Source: Massilia sp. ST3
Lineage (GTDB): Bacteria; Pseudomonadota; Gammaproteobacteria; Burkholderiales; Burkholderiaceae_D
NCBI RefSeq assembly: GCF_018119405.1
Contig: NZ_JAGPWC010000043.1
Coordinates: 1 to 41,054 of the forward strand
Length of the DNA stretch: 41,054 bases
Direction: 5' to 3'
The position numbers were made by a program, and so were the translations under genes. The notes under the pieces are model-generated. The model saw nothing but the letters and a program-made list of their open reading frames with translations. It was not told the origin of the DNA and made no database searches. Below are positions 1 through 9,012 of this stretch, one piece after another. The first letter of the stretch is position 1. Every line of letters starts with the position of its first letter.

Positions 1-2
1 TT

Positions 3-1259
3 CCGTCCGCTCCCGTGTCCGCCCCGCCGCCGCGTGGTCCCGGCGCGCCGTCCAGCTGGCTGCAGCGCGCCGCCGACAGCGGCGTGGCGTCCGCCCAGTT
101 CGTGGTGCTCGAGCAGGCCTGGGACGCCGGCCAGGCCAGGGACTACCTGGAGCGCGCACTGCCGCTGGCGCGCGAGCTGGTGCGGCTCAGGGCCGAGCAG
201 GGCGAGCTGCGGCGCTTCGCGCCCGACGAGATCGCCTTGTTGTCGCGCTGCGCCCGCCTGCTCGACGGCGGCGCCCTGGGCCTGGCGCCGGGCCCGGGCG
301 AGCCCGACTGCTTCTGGGAGCTGGCGGCCGCCGAGCATGACCGCCATGCCCAGCTGGCGATGGGCTTGCGCTGCGCGCGGATGCAGGCCGACGGCCGCCG
401 GATCGCCGGCGGCAGGGGTGGAGAGCGCAGCGCCCCGGCCAACTTCAGGAAGGCGATCCGCTGGCTGAGCCTGGCCGGCGAGCAAGGCCTGGCCGAGGCC
501 TGGTATGCGCTGTCGCGCATCTATATCAAGCCGGAATTCTCCCAGCGCAATGTCGCCGATGCGCAAAAATACCTGGAGCGGGCGGCCGGGATGGGCTACC
601 GCGAGGCCCAGCTCGAATGCGGCCACAACGCCTGGCGCGCGCGGCGCGAGAACGAGAACAACGACGTGCGGGCGGCCTACTGGCTGCAGAAGGCGGCGGC
701 CCAGGGTTCGGGCGAGGCTGGCGCGCTGCTGGCGCGCATCGCACCGCGTCCGGCCACGCCCCTGTACAAGGAAACCGGCGCCCTGCTGGCGGCGCGCACC
801 GGCGCGGCGCGCAGCGCCCTGCAGCGGGCCCATCCGCTGCTGAGCGCCAGGCTGGAGCTGGCCGCCCTGTTCGGGCTGACGCGCGCCGAAGCCCTGCTGC
901 TGGACGTGAAGGCGGCCGACCAGGGACATTGCCTGGTGATCGATATCCGCGCCAGCTATGGGCGCAGCAAGCGCCGCCTGGTGCTGGTGGAGCCGGGTGC
1001 CGAGCGCCTGGCGCTCGACCGCATCGTGCGCATGTTCGAACATGTCGATTGCGGGCCGTCCGGGCCCGAAGGCAATTACCGCCAGCGCCTGTACCGCCTG
1101 CGCACCGTGCTGGGTACGGCGGCGCCCGGCGAGGAGGACGAGGCGCCGGCATCCGGGGCAGGGATGCCCGCCGCGGCGCCAACCACAGGAACGGCCGGGA
1201 CAGGATCGTCGGGGACGGGAGCGCCTGGCGGGACGGCGGACATCGGCCTGGCGGCCTGA
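3..1259 (+). CDS. Sel1-repeat (TPR-like) protein, 5' end outside window
   Basis: The reading frame is open to the left edge with no stop before the first in-frame GTG at 15, so the real start probably lies upstream and this is a partial gene. Two to three Sel1-like repeats are visible in the middle, around the segments ending LSLAGEQGLAEAWYALS, LERAAGMGYREAQLECG and LQKAAAQGSGEAGALLA; Sel1 repeats are alpha-helical protein-interaction modules. The C-terminal third is a different domain without a motif I recognise, followed by a low-complexity Gly/Ala/Thr tail. No membrane segment is seen in the visible part. It converges on dapF with an 18-bp gap. The family assignment is fair; the function is unknown. 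Confidence 0.7.
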   Translation, partial: PSAPVSAPPPRGPGAPSSWLQRAADSGVASAQFVVLEQAWDAGQARDYLERALPLARELVRLRAEQGELRRFAPDEIALLSRCARLLDGGALGLAPGPGEPDCFWELAAAEHDRHAQLAMGLRCARMQADGRRIAGGRGGERSAPANFRKAIRWLSLAGEQGLAEAWYALSRIYIKPEFSQRNVADAQKYLERAAGMGYREAQLECGHNAWRARRENENNDVRAAYWLQKAAAQGSGEAGALLARIAPRPATPLYKETGALLAARTGAARSALQRAHPLLSARLELAALFGLTRAEALLLDVKAADQGHCLVIDIRASYGRSKRRLVLVEPGAERLALDRIVRMFEHVDCGPSGPEGNYRQRLYRLRTVLGTAAPGEEDEAPASGAGMPAAAPTTGTAGTGSSGTGAPGGTADIGLAA

Positions 1260-1277
1260 GCGCCGGCGACAGGGGCG

Positions 1278-2129
1278 TCAGATCTCGACTTCGCCTTCGA
1301 ATACGGTCACCGCGGGGCCGCTGAGGTAGACCGGCTGGCCCGGTCCCGCCCAGGCGATGCTCAGTTCGCCGCCACGCGCCGACACGCGCACCGGCGAATC
1401 GAGCAGGCCGCGGCGGATGCCGGCCACCACCGCCGCGCAGGCGCCGGTGCCGCAGGCCAGGGTTTCGCCGGCGCCGCGCTCGAACACGCGCAGGCGGATG
1501 TGATGGCGGTCCAACACCTGCATGTAGCCGGCGTTGACCCGCTTCGGGAAGCGCGGGTGGGTTTCGATCAGCGGGCCGGTCTGGGCCACCGGGGCGCTGT
1601 CGACGTCGTCGACTACCTGCACCGCATGCGGATTGCCCATCGAGACCACCGACACGAACACGGTCTTTCCCTGTACCGGCAGCGGCCACAGGGTGTCCTC
1701 GCCCTCGGCCCAGCCGGCCAGGCCGGCGGCGTCGAAGGGTAGCTCGCTTGGCTCCAGGCGCGGCGCGCCCATGTCCACCGTGATGCTGCCGTCCTCTTCC
1801 ATGCGCGGGTTGATGATGCCCGACATGGTCTGGACGCGGATGCTGCGCTCCCGGCTCAGGCCCTTGTCGACCACGAAGCGCACGAAGGCGCGCGAGCCGT
1901 TGCCGCACTGTTCCACTTCGCTGCCGTCGTTGTTGAAGATGCGGTAGCGGAAATCCACCCCCGGCTCGCTCGGGCGCTCGACGATCAGGATCTGGTCTGC
2001 GCCGATGCCGAAGCGGCGGTCGGCCAGGCGCCGCCACTGTTCGGTGCTGAGGGAGACGTCCTGGTTGATGGCGTCGACCACGATGAAATCGTTGCCCGCG
2101 CCGTGCATCTTGGTGAATTTCAGTTTCAT
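1278..2129 (-). CDS. dapF: diaminopimelate epimerase
   Basis: Interconverts LL- and meso-diaminopimelate in the cytoplasm, supplying lysine synthesis and peptidoglycan cross-links. The 283-residue length is normal for the family. Both catalytic cysteines of the PLP-independent racemase fold are present: Cys75 in EQCGNGSR and Cys226 in LACGTGAC, together with the N-terminal [11 protein letters not shown] signature. It is the last gene of a minus-strand operon behind two lipid A-type acyltransferases, with a 9-bp gap to the preceding gene, so expression is probably coupled to cell-envelope synthesis. The start ATG at 2129 fits the conserved N-terminus. The assignment is secure. Confidence 0.97.
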   Translation of the reverse strand: MKLKFTKMHGAGNDFIVVDAINQDVSLSTEQWRRLADRRFGIGADQILIVERPSEPGVDFRYRIFNNDGSEVEQCGNGSRAFVRFVVDKGLSRERSIRVQTMSGIINPRMEEDGSITVDMGAPRLEPSELPFDAAGLAGWAEGEDTLWPLPVQGKTVFVSVVSMGNPHAVQVVDDVDSAPVAQTGPLIETHPRFPKRVNAGYMQVLDRHHIRLRVFERGAGETLACGTGACAAVVAGIRRGLLDSPVRVSARGGELSIAWAGPGQPVYLSGPAVTVFEGEVEI

Positions 2130-2138
2130 GGCAGCTTG

Positions 2139-2999
2139 TTAATAGAGCGAAGGCTCGCCCGGCGGGCGGGTCTTGAAACGCTTATGGGTCCAGAAATATT
2201 GTTCCGGCGCTTCGCGCACGCGGTCCTCGATGAAGGCATTCATGCGGCGCGTCGCCGCGACCATGTCCTCGCCGGGATAATTCTCCCACGAAGGGTAGAA
2301 CACCACACGCCAGCCCTCGTAATTCGGCAGATAGGTGGCGATCACCGGGATCACCTTGGCGCCGGTGGTGGCCGCGATGCGGCCCAGGGCCGTCAGGGTG
2401 GCGGCCGGGACGCCGAAGAAGGGCACGAACTCGGCATCCTTCTCGCCGAAGTCCATGTCGGGCAGCATGAAGTAGGGCAGGCCGTCGCGCAGGGCGCGCA
2501 GGATCGGCTTGATGCCTTCCTTGCGCGTCACCAGGCGCACCGGGCCGTAGCGTTCGCGCCCGTGGCGCAGCAGCTTGTCGAAGGCTTCGTTTTTCTGCGG
2601 CACATACATGCTGCATACGGGGATCACGCGCGCGGCCACGCCGGCCACGTCCAGGCACACGAAGTGCGGGCACAGCAGGATGGTGGGGCCGGCTTCCATC
2701 TCGGCCTGGGGCACCGCGGGCTCGACCCGGATCAGGCTGCGCACGCGCTCCTCCGGCGCCCACCACAGGATCGAGCGCTCGAAAATGCTGCGCGCATACG
2801 CGCGGAAATGGCGGCGCGCGATGTCGCGGCGCTGGGCCTCGTCCAGTTCCGGCATGCACAGGCGCAGGTTGGTCAGCGCGATGTGGCGGCGCTTGCCGAG
2901 AATCAGGAACATCAGGCTGCCGACTGACTCGCCCAGGCGCCCCAGGATGGGCAAGGGCAGGAAGTGCAGCAGCCACATGAGGAAGATCAGGGCCCTCAT
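2139..2999 (-). CDS. lipid A lauroyl/acyl-ACP acyltransferase family protein (second copy)
   Basis: A member of the LpxL/HtrB/LpxM family, which adds secondary acyl chains from acyl-ACP to lipid A at the inner membrane. A hydrophobic N-terminal segment (about residues 1-35) is the likely membrane anchor. The catalytic HX4D motif is H112 to D117 in CPHFVCLDVAG, and the C-terminal block around QYFWTHKRFKTRP is typical of the family. Its ATG overlaps the stop of the upstream acyltransferase (ATGA, 2996-2999), so the two are translationally coupled. Which copy is LpxL-like and which LpxM-like cannot be settled by inspection; the Asp form of the motif here contrasts with the Glu form in the neighbour. 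Confidence 0.88.
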   Translation of the reverse strand: MRALIFLMWLLHFLPLPILGRLGESVGSLMFLILGKRRHIALTNLRLCMPELDEAQRRDIARRHFRAYARSIFERSILWWAPEERVRSLIRVEPAVPQAEMEAGPTILLCPHFVCLDVAGVAARVIPVCSMYVPQKNEAFDKLLRHGRERYGPVRLVTRKEGIKPILRALRDGLPYFMLPDMDFGEKDAEFVPFFGVPAATLTALGRIAATTGAKVIPVIATYLPNYEGWRVVFYPSWENYPGEDMVAATRRMNAFIEDRVREAPEQYFWTHKRFKTRPPGEPSLY

Positions 3000-3847
3000 G
3001 CCGGCACCTCGGCGTCCGGCGCCGCCACGCCTTCCGGCTGCTTGTAGCGGTTATAGCTCCAGAAATACTGGGCCGGGCAGCGCGCGATCAATTGCTCCAT
3101 GGCGCGGTTGATGGCGGCGGCCTGCTCGGCCGGGGGGCCCGACAGCTCGCCTTCGAAGGGCACGAAGCGCACCGTATACCCGGCGCCGCGCGGGCGCCGC
3201 TCGGCATAGACCAGCAGGATGTCGGCCTTGCCCAGCTGGGCCAGCTTGGCCGGCAGGGTCATGGTGTAGGCGTTGCGGCCGAACCAGGGCGCCCAGGCGC
3301 CTTCGCCTTCCTGCGGCACCTGGTCGGGCAGGATGCCGATCGGCTGGCCGCTTTTCAGGGTCTTGGCCAGGATGCGCACGCCGGCCAGGGTGGCCGGGGC
3401 CAGGTGCAGGTTGTGGCGCGCGCGGGCGCCTTCGACCAGGGGCTTGAGCGCGCTCTTGCGCGGCGGCCGGTACATGACGGTCAGGGCGGTATGCAGCGCG
3501 ATCTGCTGCGCGGTCATCTCGAAACAGCCGAGGTGTGGCGTCAGGAACACAATCCCGCGGCCGGCGTCCAGCCTGGCCTGGACCAGTTCCCAGTTCTCGA
3601 CGCTTGCATGACGGGCAACACGCTCGGGCCGGGCGCACCACACGAAAGCCAGCTCGACGATCGCCTTGCCGGCTTCGGAAACGGCCGCGCGCCAGTGGGC
3701 CTCATAGCCGGCCTGGCGCAGGTTGGCGCGCAGGCGGCGCCGGTAGGAGGGCGACAGCCCATAGACGAGCCAGCCCAGCGCCGCTCCCAGGGCATGCAGG
3801 ACTGGCAAGGGAAACACGGACAGGATACGGAAGAGGACGACTAGCAT
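2996..3847 (-). CDS. lipid A lauroyl/acyl-ACP acyltransferase family protein (first copy)
   Basis: Paralogue of the downstream gene and first of the three-gene operon ending in dapF. The HX4E motif is H105 to E110 in TPHLGCFEM, and the C-terminus has the family block QYFWSYNRYK. The start was set at ATG 3847 because the protein then begins with the hydrophobic segment MLVVLFRILSVFPLPVLHAL typical of the family. TTG or GTG codons up to 3889 would add 13-14 residues but have no convincing ribosome site. Two adjacent acyltransferases suggest hexa-acylated lipid A made by an LpxL/LpxM-type pair, which is an inference. Confidence 0.88.
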   Translation of the reverse strand: MLVVLFRILSVFPLPVLHALGAALGWLVYGLSPSYRRRLRANLRQAGYEAHWRAAVSEAGKAIVELAFVWCARPERVARHASVENWELVQARLDAGRGIVFLTPHLGCFEMTAQQIALHTALTVMYRPPRKSALKPLVEGARARHNLHLAPATLAGVRILAKTLKSGQPIGILPDQVPQEGEGAWAPWFGRNAYTMTLPAKLAQLGKADILLVYAERRPRGAGYTVRFVPFEGELSGPPAEQAAAINRAMEQLIARCPAQYFWSYNRYKQPEGVAAPDAEVPA

Positions 3848-3936
3848 GCGATTGATCAGGTTTGAAAGGTGTGCGAGTTTCCACACCAAAATTCACAAGG
3901 AGCGTAAAATACCACTTTATGCAGGATCCGCCGAGT

Positions 3937-4009
3937 TAATGACAACTTGCGAAGCGGAATATAAATGTCGCTAAAGCGTCGCAGGCACGAGTTGCTGCGG
4001 CAGTTTTTT
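3937..4009 (+). promoter_or_regulatory. metK promoter and leader hairpin with U-tract
   Basis: A TATAAA -10-like hexamer is at 3960-3965; the -35 is weak. In the short leader, 3978-3984 (GTCGCAG) can pair with 3995-4001 (CTGCGGC, one G-T wobble) across a 10-nt loop, followed by AG and six T at 4004-4009. This looks like a small intrinsic-terminator or attenuator hairpin about 20 nt before the metK start. The pairing is visible; a regulatory role is inference. The opposite strand of this 180-bp gap must carry the promoter of the acyltransferase-dapF operon. Confidence 0.4.
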
Positions 4010-4030
4010 GACCAGTAACTTGGAGCCCGA

Positions 4031-5194
<1,164 letters not shown>

Positions 5195-5203
5195 TAGTTG
5201 CGA

Positions 5204-5223
5204 GCGCAGGCGTTCGTCTGCGC
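5204..5223 (+). terminator. hairpin after metK
   Basis: GCGCAG at 5204-5209 pairs with CTGCGC at 5218-5223 across an 8-nt loop, 10 bp past the metK stop. There is no T-run, so it may be a weak or Rho-assisted 3' end rather than a classical intrinsic terminator. Confidence 0.4.
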
Positions 5224-5228
5224 GAACA

Positions 5229-5344
5229 AACCTGGATCCCGGCCTTCGCCGGGATGACGTTTTGACGATCGTGGCCGAAGTTGCTTACGTGGTCTTCATC
5301 CTACTCTTACCAACGTCGTCCCGGTGAAGGCCGGGACCCAAGTT
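5229..5344. repeat. inverted pair of GTCATCCCGGC-type palindromic repeats
   Basis: Two copies of a palindromic unit face each other: CCTGGATCCCGG with GCCGGGATGACGTT at the left (5229-5261) and its inverse AACGTCGTCCCGG with GGCCGGGACCCAAG at the right (5311-5344). They are separated by about 50 bp of unremarkable sequence. Each unit can fold alone, and the two can pair with each other. The same family recurs at 24420-24510 and, as a single palindrome, at 32566-32599. This fills most of the metK-ahcY gap; the remaining 5345-5446 holds the ahcY promoter region. Confidence 0.8.
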
Positions 5345-5446
5345 CGCAGCACACACTTGGAACGTCTCCTTGCACCCCCTCCGCAGCAAGCAATCAAACA
5401 ACACCTCGGGCCCACCTTCAGCACACTCGTGTTAAACTAGCCCATT

Positions 5447-5511
5447 CCGAGGAGCGTTGCGACGAAGATGTTCATCTTCGCCAGGCTCGGATATCAGCAA
5501 CTGCGCTCACG
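5447..5511 (+). promoter_or_regulatory. SAH riboswitch controlling ahcY
   Basis: The sequence matches the S-adenosylhomocysteine aptamer known upstream of ahcY in beta- and gammaproteobacteria. P1 is CCGAG (5447-5451) with CTCGG (5486-5490). A variable hairpin is CGAAGATG (5463-5470) with CATCTTCG (5473-5480). The pseudoknot is GAGCG (5452-5456) with CGCTC (5504-5508), extended by GTTGC (5456-5460) with GCAAC (5497-5501). The conserved GCCAGGCTCGG strand is intact. It ends about 22 nt before the ribosome site of ahcY. Known members switch the gene on when SAH is high. A TAAACT -10-like hexamer at 5433-5438 would start the RNA near the aptamer 5' end. Confidence 0.95.
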
Positions 5512-5544
5512 TTACTTTTTTCTAAACATTGAAAGGAGGGCGTG

Positions 5545-6957
5545 ATGAGCGCCGTACTCAAAGAATCCCCCGATTACCTCGTCGCCGACATCTCCCTGGC
5601 ATCCTGGGGCGAGAAGGAAATCCGCATCGCCGAAACCGAGATGCCGGGCCTGATGGCGATCCGCGAGGAATACGCCGCCGCCCAGCCGCTGAAGGGCGCG
5701 CGTATCGCCGGTTCCCTGCACATGACCATCCAGACCGCGGTCCTGATCCGCACCCTGGAAGCCCTGGGCGCGCAAGTGCGCTGGGCCTCGTGCAACATCT
5801 ACTCGACCCAGGACCACGCCGCCGCCGCCATCGCCTCGGTCGGCACCCCGGTGTTCGCCGTCAAGGGCGAGACCCTGGACGAATACTGGGAATACACCCA
5901 CCGCATCTTCGAATGGCCGGGCGACAACCACGCCAACATGATCCTGGACGACGGCGGCGACGCCACCCTGCTGCTGCACCTGGGCGTGCGCGCGGAAAAG
6001 GACATCTCGGTGCTGGACAAGCCGGGTTCGGACGAAGAGATCTGCCTGTTCAACGCCATCAAGGGCCGCCTCGCGCGCGATCCGGCCTGGTACTCGAAGC
6101 GCCTGCCATGCATCAAAGGCGTGACCGAAGAGACCACCACCGGCGTGCACCGCCTGTACCAGATGCACCAGGACGGCAAGCTGGCCTTCCCGGCGATCAA
6201 CGTCAACGACTCGGTTACCAAGTCGAAGTTCGACAACCTGTACGGCTGCCGCGAATCGCTGGTGGACGGCATCAAGCGCGCCACCGACGTCATGGTGGCC
6301 GGCAAGATCGCCGTCATCGCCGGCTACGGCGACGTGGGCAAGGGCTCGGCCCAGGCCATGCGCGCGCTGTCGGCCCAGGTCTGGGTCACCGAGATCGATC
6401 CGATCTGCGCCCTGCAGGCCGCGATGGAAGGCTACCGCGTCGTGACCATGGACTACGCCGCCGAACACGGCGACATCTTCGTCACCTGCACCGGCAACTA
6501 CCACGTCATCACCGAGCAGCACATGCTCAAGATGAAGGACCAGGCGATCGTCTGCAACATCGGCCACTTCGACAACGAAATCGAAGTCGCCGCGCTCAAG
6601 AAGTACGAGTGGGAAAACATCAAGCCGCAAGTCGATCACGTGATCTTCCCGACTGGCCGCCGCATCATCCTGCTGGCCGAAGGCCGCCTGGTGAACCTGG
6701 GCTGCGGCACGGGCCACCCGTCCTACGTGATGAGCTCCTCGTTCGCGAACCAGACCATCGCCCAGATCGAACTGTTCAGCAACACCGCGCAATATCCGGT
6801 CGGCGTCTACACGCTGCCCAAGAAACTGGACGAAAAAGTGGCGCGCCTGCAGCTCAAGAAGCTGAACGCGCAGCTGACCGAACTGACCGAAGAGCAAGCA
6901 GCCTATATCTCGGTGAGCAAGGAAGGCCCGTACAAGCCGGAACACTACCGCTACTGA
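5545..6957 (+). CDS. ahcY: S-adenosylhomocysteine hydrolase
   Basis: Reversibly splits SAH into adenosine and homocysteine, using tightly bound NAD, and so relieves product inhibition of methyltransferases. The protein has 470 residues, in the range of bacterial enzymes carrying the extra insertion. Visible motifs are [12 protein letters not shown] near residue 55, the NAD-binding GYGDVGKG at about 260-267 and the C-terminal KPEHYRY that reaches the partner subunit's cofactor site. The ATG at 5545 was chosen because AGGAGG (5534-5539) is ideally spaced from it; a GTG one codon earlier is less likely. It is controlled by the riboswitch just upstream. The assignment is secure. Confidence 0.98.
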   Translation: MSAVLKESPDYLVADISLASWGEKEIRIAETEMPGLMAIREEYAAAQPLKGARIAGSLHMTIQTAVLIRTLEALGAQVRWASCNIYSTQDHAAAAIASVGTPVFAVKGETLDEYWEYTHRIFEWPGDNHANMILDDGGDATLLLHLGVRAEKDISVLDKPGSDEEICLFNAIKGRLARDPAWYSKRLPCIKGVTEETTTGVHRLYQMHQDGKLAFPAINVNDSVTKSKFDNLYGCRESLVDGIKRATDVMVAGKIAVIAGYGDVGKGSAQAMRALSAQVWVTEIDPICALQAAMEGYRVVTMDYAAEHGDIFVTCTGNYHVITEQHMLKMKDQAIVCNIGHFDNEIEVAALKKYEWENIKPQVDHVIFPTGRRIILLAEGRLVNLGCGTGHPSYVMSSSFANQTIAQIELFSNTAQYPVGVYTLPKKLDEKVARLQLKKLNAQLTELTEEQAAYISVSKEGPYKPEHYRY

Positions 6958-6980
6958 TCCGGTAGTTCCGCTGTACCGCC

Positions 6981-7015
6981 ACGCCGGGCCGCACGCTGTT
7001 GCCGCGGCCCGGCGT
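6981..7015 (+). terminator. strong hairpin after ahcY
   Basis: A perfect 12-bp stem pairs ACGCCGGGCCGC (6981-6992) with GCGGCCCGGCGT (7004-7015) across an 11-nt loop, starting 23 bp after the ahcY stop. Only CTTCCCC follows, so there is no real T-tract. It probably ends or stabilises the ahcY transcript while allowing some read-through into the next two genes. Confidence 0.6.
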
Positions 7016-7070
7016 CTTCCCCAAGCCGGGCGTGCCCCCGCACGCCCGCGTACCACGAAAGCGATGCCCG

Positions 7071-7427
7071 ATGCGCCTGCTCCTGACCTGGCTGATCAAT
7101 GCCGCCGCCCTCATGGCCCTGCCTTACCTGATGCACTCCGTCCAGATCACCAATCTGAGCACGGCCTTCGTCGCCGCGCTGGTGCTGGGACTGGTCAATA
7201 CCCTGATCCGTCCCGTGCTGGTGGTATTGACCCTGCCGGTGACCCTGGTGTCGATGGGCCTGTTCATCCTGGTGATCAACGCCTTGCTGTTCTGGCTGGT
7301 GGCGCACTGGATCGAGGGCTTCGAGGTGGCGGGGTTCTGGTCGGCCTTCCTGGCGGCCATCCTGTACAGCATCATTTCGTGGGCGCTTTCAACCTTGCTC
7401 CTCTCAGACAAAGATGGAAACTCCTAA
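7071..7427 (+). CDS. phage-holin superfamily IV (PF04020-type) small membrane protein
   Basis: A 118-residue protein with four predicted hydrophobic helices and a short polar tail (SDKDGNS). The pattern NTLIRPVLVVLTLPVTLVSMG is typical of the widespread family annotated as phage holin family protein, whose real role in bacteria is unknown; there is no phage context here. The start ATG at 7071 gives the conserved MRLLLTWLINA N-terminus; an upstream in-frame extension lacks family similarity. Its last 14 bp overlap the start of metF, so the two are translationally coupled. The link to methionine metabolism is positional only. Confidence 0.8.
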   Translation: MRLLLTWLINAAALMALPYLMHSVQITNLSTAFVAALVLGLVNTLIRPVLVVLTLPVTLVSMGLFILVINALLFWLVAHWIEGFEVAGFWSAFLAAILYSIISWALSTLLLSDKDGNS

Positions 7428-8244
7428 TTTCAGTATCGAGTTCTTCCCGCCCAAGACGGCTGAGGGCGCGGAAAAGCTGCGCGCCACGCGCCAGAAGCTG
7501 GCCGAGCTGCAGCCCAAGTATTTTTCGGTGACCTTCGGCGCCGGCGGCAGCACCCAGGCCGGCACCTTGCAGACCGTGCTCGAGATCCAGCAGGAGGGCA
7601 TTGATGCGGCGCCTCACCTGTCCTGCATCGGCGGCGACCGCGACTCGATCCGCGCCATCCTCAAGCAGTTCCAGGACCACGGCATCCGCCGCCTGGTAGC
7701 CTTGCGCGGCGACCTGCCGAGCGGCTACGGCGGCGCCGGCGAGTTCCGCTACGCGAACGAGCTGGTCGAATTCATCCGCCAGGAAACCGGCGACTGGTTC
7801 CACATCGAGGTCGCGGCCTATCCCGAGATGCATCCGCAGGCGCGTTCGCCCCAGGACGACCTGCAGAACTTCGCGCGCAAGGTCCAGGCCGGCGCGAATG
7901 CGGCCATCACCCAGTATTTCTACAACGCCGACGCCTATTTCCAGTTCGTCGACAACGCGCGCAAGCTGGGTGTCGATGTCCCGGTGGTGGCGGGCATCAT
8001 GCCGATCACGAACTATACGCAGCTGATGCGTTTCTCGGACATGTGCGGCGCCGAGATCCCGCGCTGGGTGCGCCTGAAGCTGGCCAGCTACGGCGACGAC
8101 AGCGCCTCGATCAAGGCCTTCGGCCTGGACGTGGTCACCGCCTTGTGCGAACGCCTGCTCGCCGGCGGCGCGCCGGGGCTGCATTTCTACAGCATGAACC
8201 AGGCGGTGGCGACTACCGCGATCTGGCAGCGGCTGGTGAAGTAA
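7414..8244 (+). CDS. metF: methylenetetrahydrofolate reductase
   Basis: Reduces 5,10-methylene-THF to 5-methyl-THF, the methyl donor for methionine synthesis, using FAD. At 276 residues it is a normal single-domain bacterial MetF. The N-terminal FSIEFFPPKT carries the conserved Glu, and the core has VTFGAGGST, HLSCIGGD, ALRGDLP and ITQYFYNADAYFQF, all strongly conserved. The gene overlaps the holin-like gene and lies downstream of metK and ahcY, completing a methyl-cycle block. The product of MetF remethylates the homocysteine made by AhcY. The assignment is secure. Confidence 0.97.
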   Translation: METPNFSIEFFPPKTAEGAEKLRATRQKLAELQPKYFSVTFGAGGSTQAGTLQTVLEIQQEGIDAAPHLSCIGGDRDSIRAILKQFQDHGIRRLVALRGDLPSGYGGAGEFRYANELVEFIRQETGDWFHIEVAAYPEMHPQARSPQDDLQNFARKVQAGANAAITQYFYNADAYFQFVDNARKLGVDVPVVAGIMPITNYTQLMRFSDMCGAEIPRWVRLKLASYGDDSASIKAFGLDVVTALCERLLAGGAPGLHFYSMNQAVATTAIWQRLVK

Positions 8245-8254
8245 TCGACGCCGC

Positions 8255-8323
8255 TTGAACGCGTCGGCAGGAGACCTGCCAACCCTACCGTAGGGTTGGC
8301 GGCTATGCCGCCGACGCGTTCAA
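8255..8323. repeat. REP-type palindromic pair (inward facing)
   Basis: Two copies of a GTAGGGTTGGC-type unit are placed head to head with one base between them: TTGAACGCGTCGGCAGG at the left outer end, AACCCTAC-C-GTAGGGTT in the centre and CCGACGCGTTCAA at the right outer end. The left unit folds with a GGCAGG/CCTGCC stem, the right with GGCGGC/GCCGCC, so the two stems differ by compensating changes. It sits between convergent metF and the cyclo-ligase gene and can act as a bidirectional transcript end. It fills the 113-bp gap. Confidence 0.85.
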
Positions 8324-8357
8324 CTCGCTTTCGCACACCCGTGACGACACCGGTCGA

Positions 8358-8981
8358 TCACGTTTCCTCGGTAATCACCCGATCCAGCGGCACGTCATGC
8401 ACGTCGCCCGCGAATTCCGCCAGCTGGCAGGCATACGCGATCCCCAAGGTCCGCGGCCGCGGCTGCGCCTCCAGCGTGCGGTCATAGAACCCGCCCCCAT
8501 ACCCCAGCCGGTATCCTTGCGCGTTGAAGCCCAGGCAGGGCACCAGCAGCGCCGGCGGCCTGGCCACCAGGCGCAGTTCGGCTGGCACCGCCACGCCCAG
8601 CCGGTCGGTCACGGTCGGCTCCCCCGGTATCCATTCGGCAAACCCGAGCGCCGCGTCGCGCGCCAGCACCACCGGCAGCGCCAGCCGTACGCCTGCCTGC
8701 GCCAATTCCGCGTAGGCTGGACGCAAGTCCGGCTCGCCCGCCAGCGGCCAGTACACCCCCAGCATCGCCTGGGGATCGGCCTGCCACCAGGCCAGCACCT
8801 GGGCGCCGATGCGGTCGTCCCAGGCCAGCCTGGTGGCGTGGTCGATGGCGCGGCGGCGCGCCTTGAGCGCGCTGCGCAGGGCGGATTTGTCCTGTTGTAG
8901 AAGGTCATCAGCGCTTGTGATGACCTCGGTGCCGTCTGGCAGAGCGCCGGATGCGCGTGGTATTCTTGAATCGCCGGTCAT
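8358..8981 (-). CDS. 5-formyltetrahydrofolate cyclo-ligase
   Basis: Converts 5-formyl-THF to 5,10-methenyl-THF with ATP, salvaging an inhibitory folate form. The family signature GYGGGFYDRTL is present near residue 160, and the N-terminal part has the conserved helix KSALRSALKARRRAI with a basic patch for ATP phosphates. It is 207 residues long from ATG 8981; about 30 residues precede the conserved core, so the true start could lie further in, but no better ATG is present. It stands only 7 bp from the first possible start of the divergent transglycosylase gene. The folate role fits with metF nearby. Confidence 0.92.
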   Translation of the reverse strand: MTGDSRIPRASGALPDGTEVITSADDLLQQDKSALRSALKARRRAIDHATRLAWDDRIGAQVLAWWQADPQAMLGVYWPLAGEPDLRPAYAELAQAGVRLALPVVLARDAALGFAEWIPGEPTVTDRLGVAVPAELRLVARPPALLVPCLGFNAQGYRLGYGGGFYDRTLEAQPRPRTLGIAYACQLAEFAGDVHDVPLDRVITEET

Positions 8982-9012
8982 GGTTTGAATGCAGCGTACT
9001 TTGAGAGTTCTG

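Noticed and set aside
3847..3889. TTG/GTG-initiated N-terminal extension of the first acyltransferase
   Set aside because: There is no ribosome site, and the family N-terminus is a hydrophobic segment that begins at ATG 3847.
7071..7427. A holin-family protein as a sign of prophage
   Set aside because: The family is common in bacterial chromosomes, and no other phage gene, integrase or attachment site is nearby.
8255..8323. Possible insertion-sequence ends or attachment site (long inverted repeat)
   Set aside because: There is no transposase or target-site duplication, and the same units recur singly and in pairs across the window, which fits REP elements.
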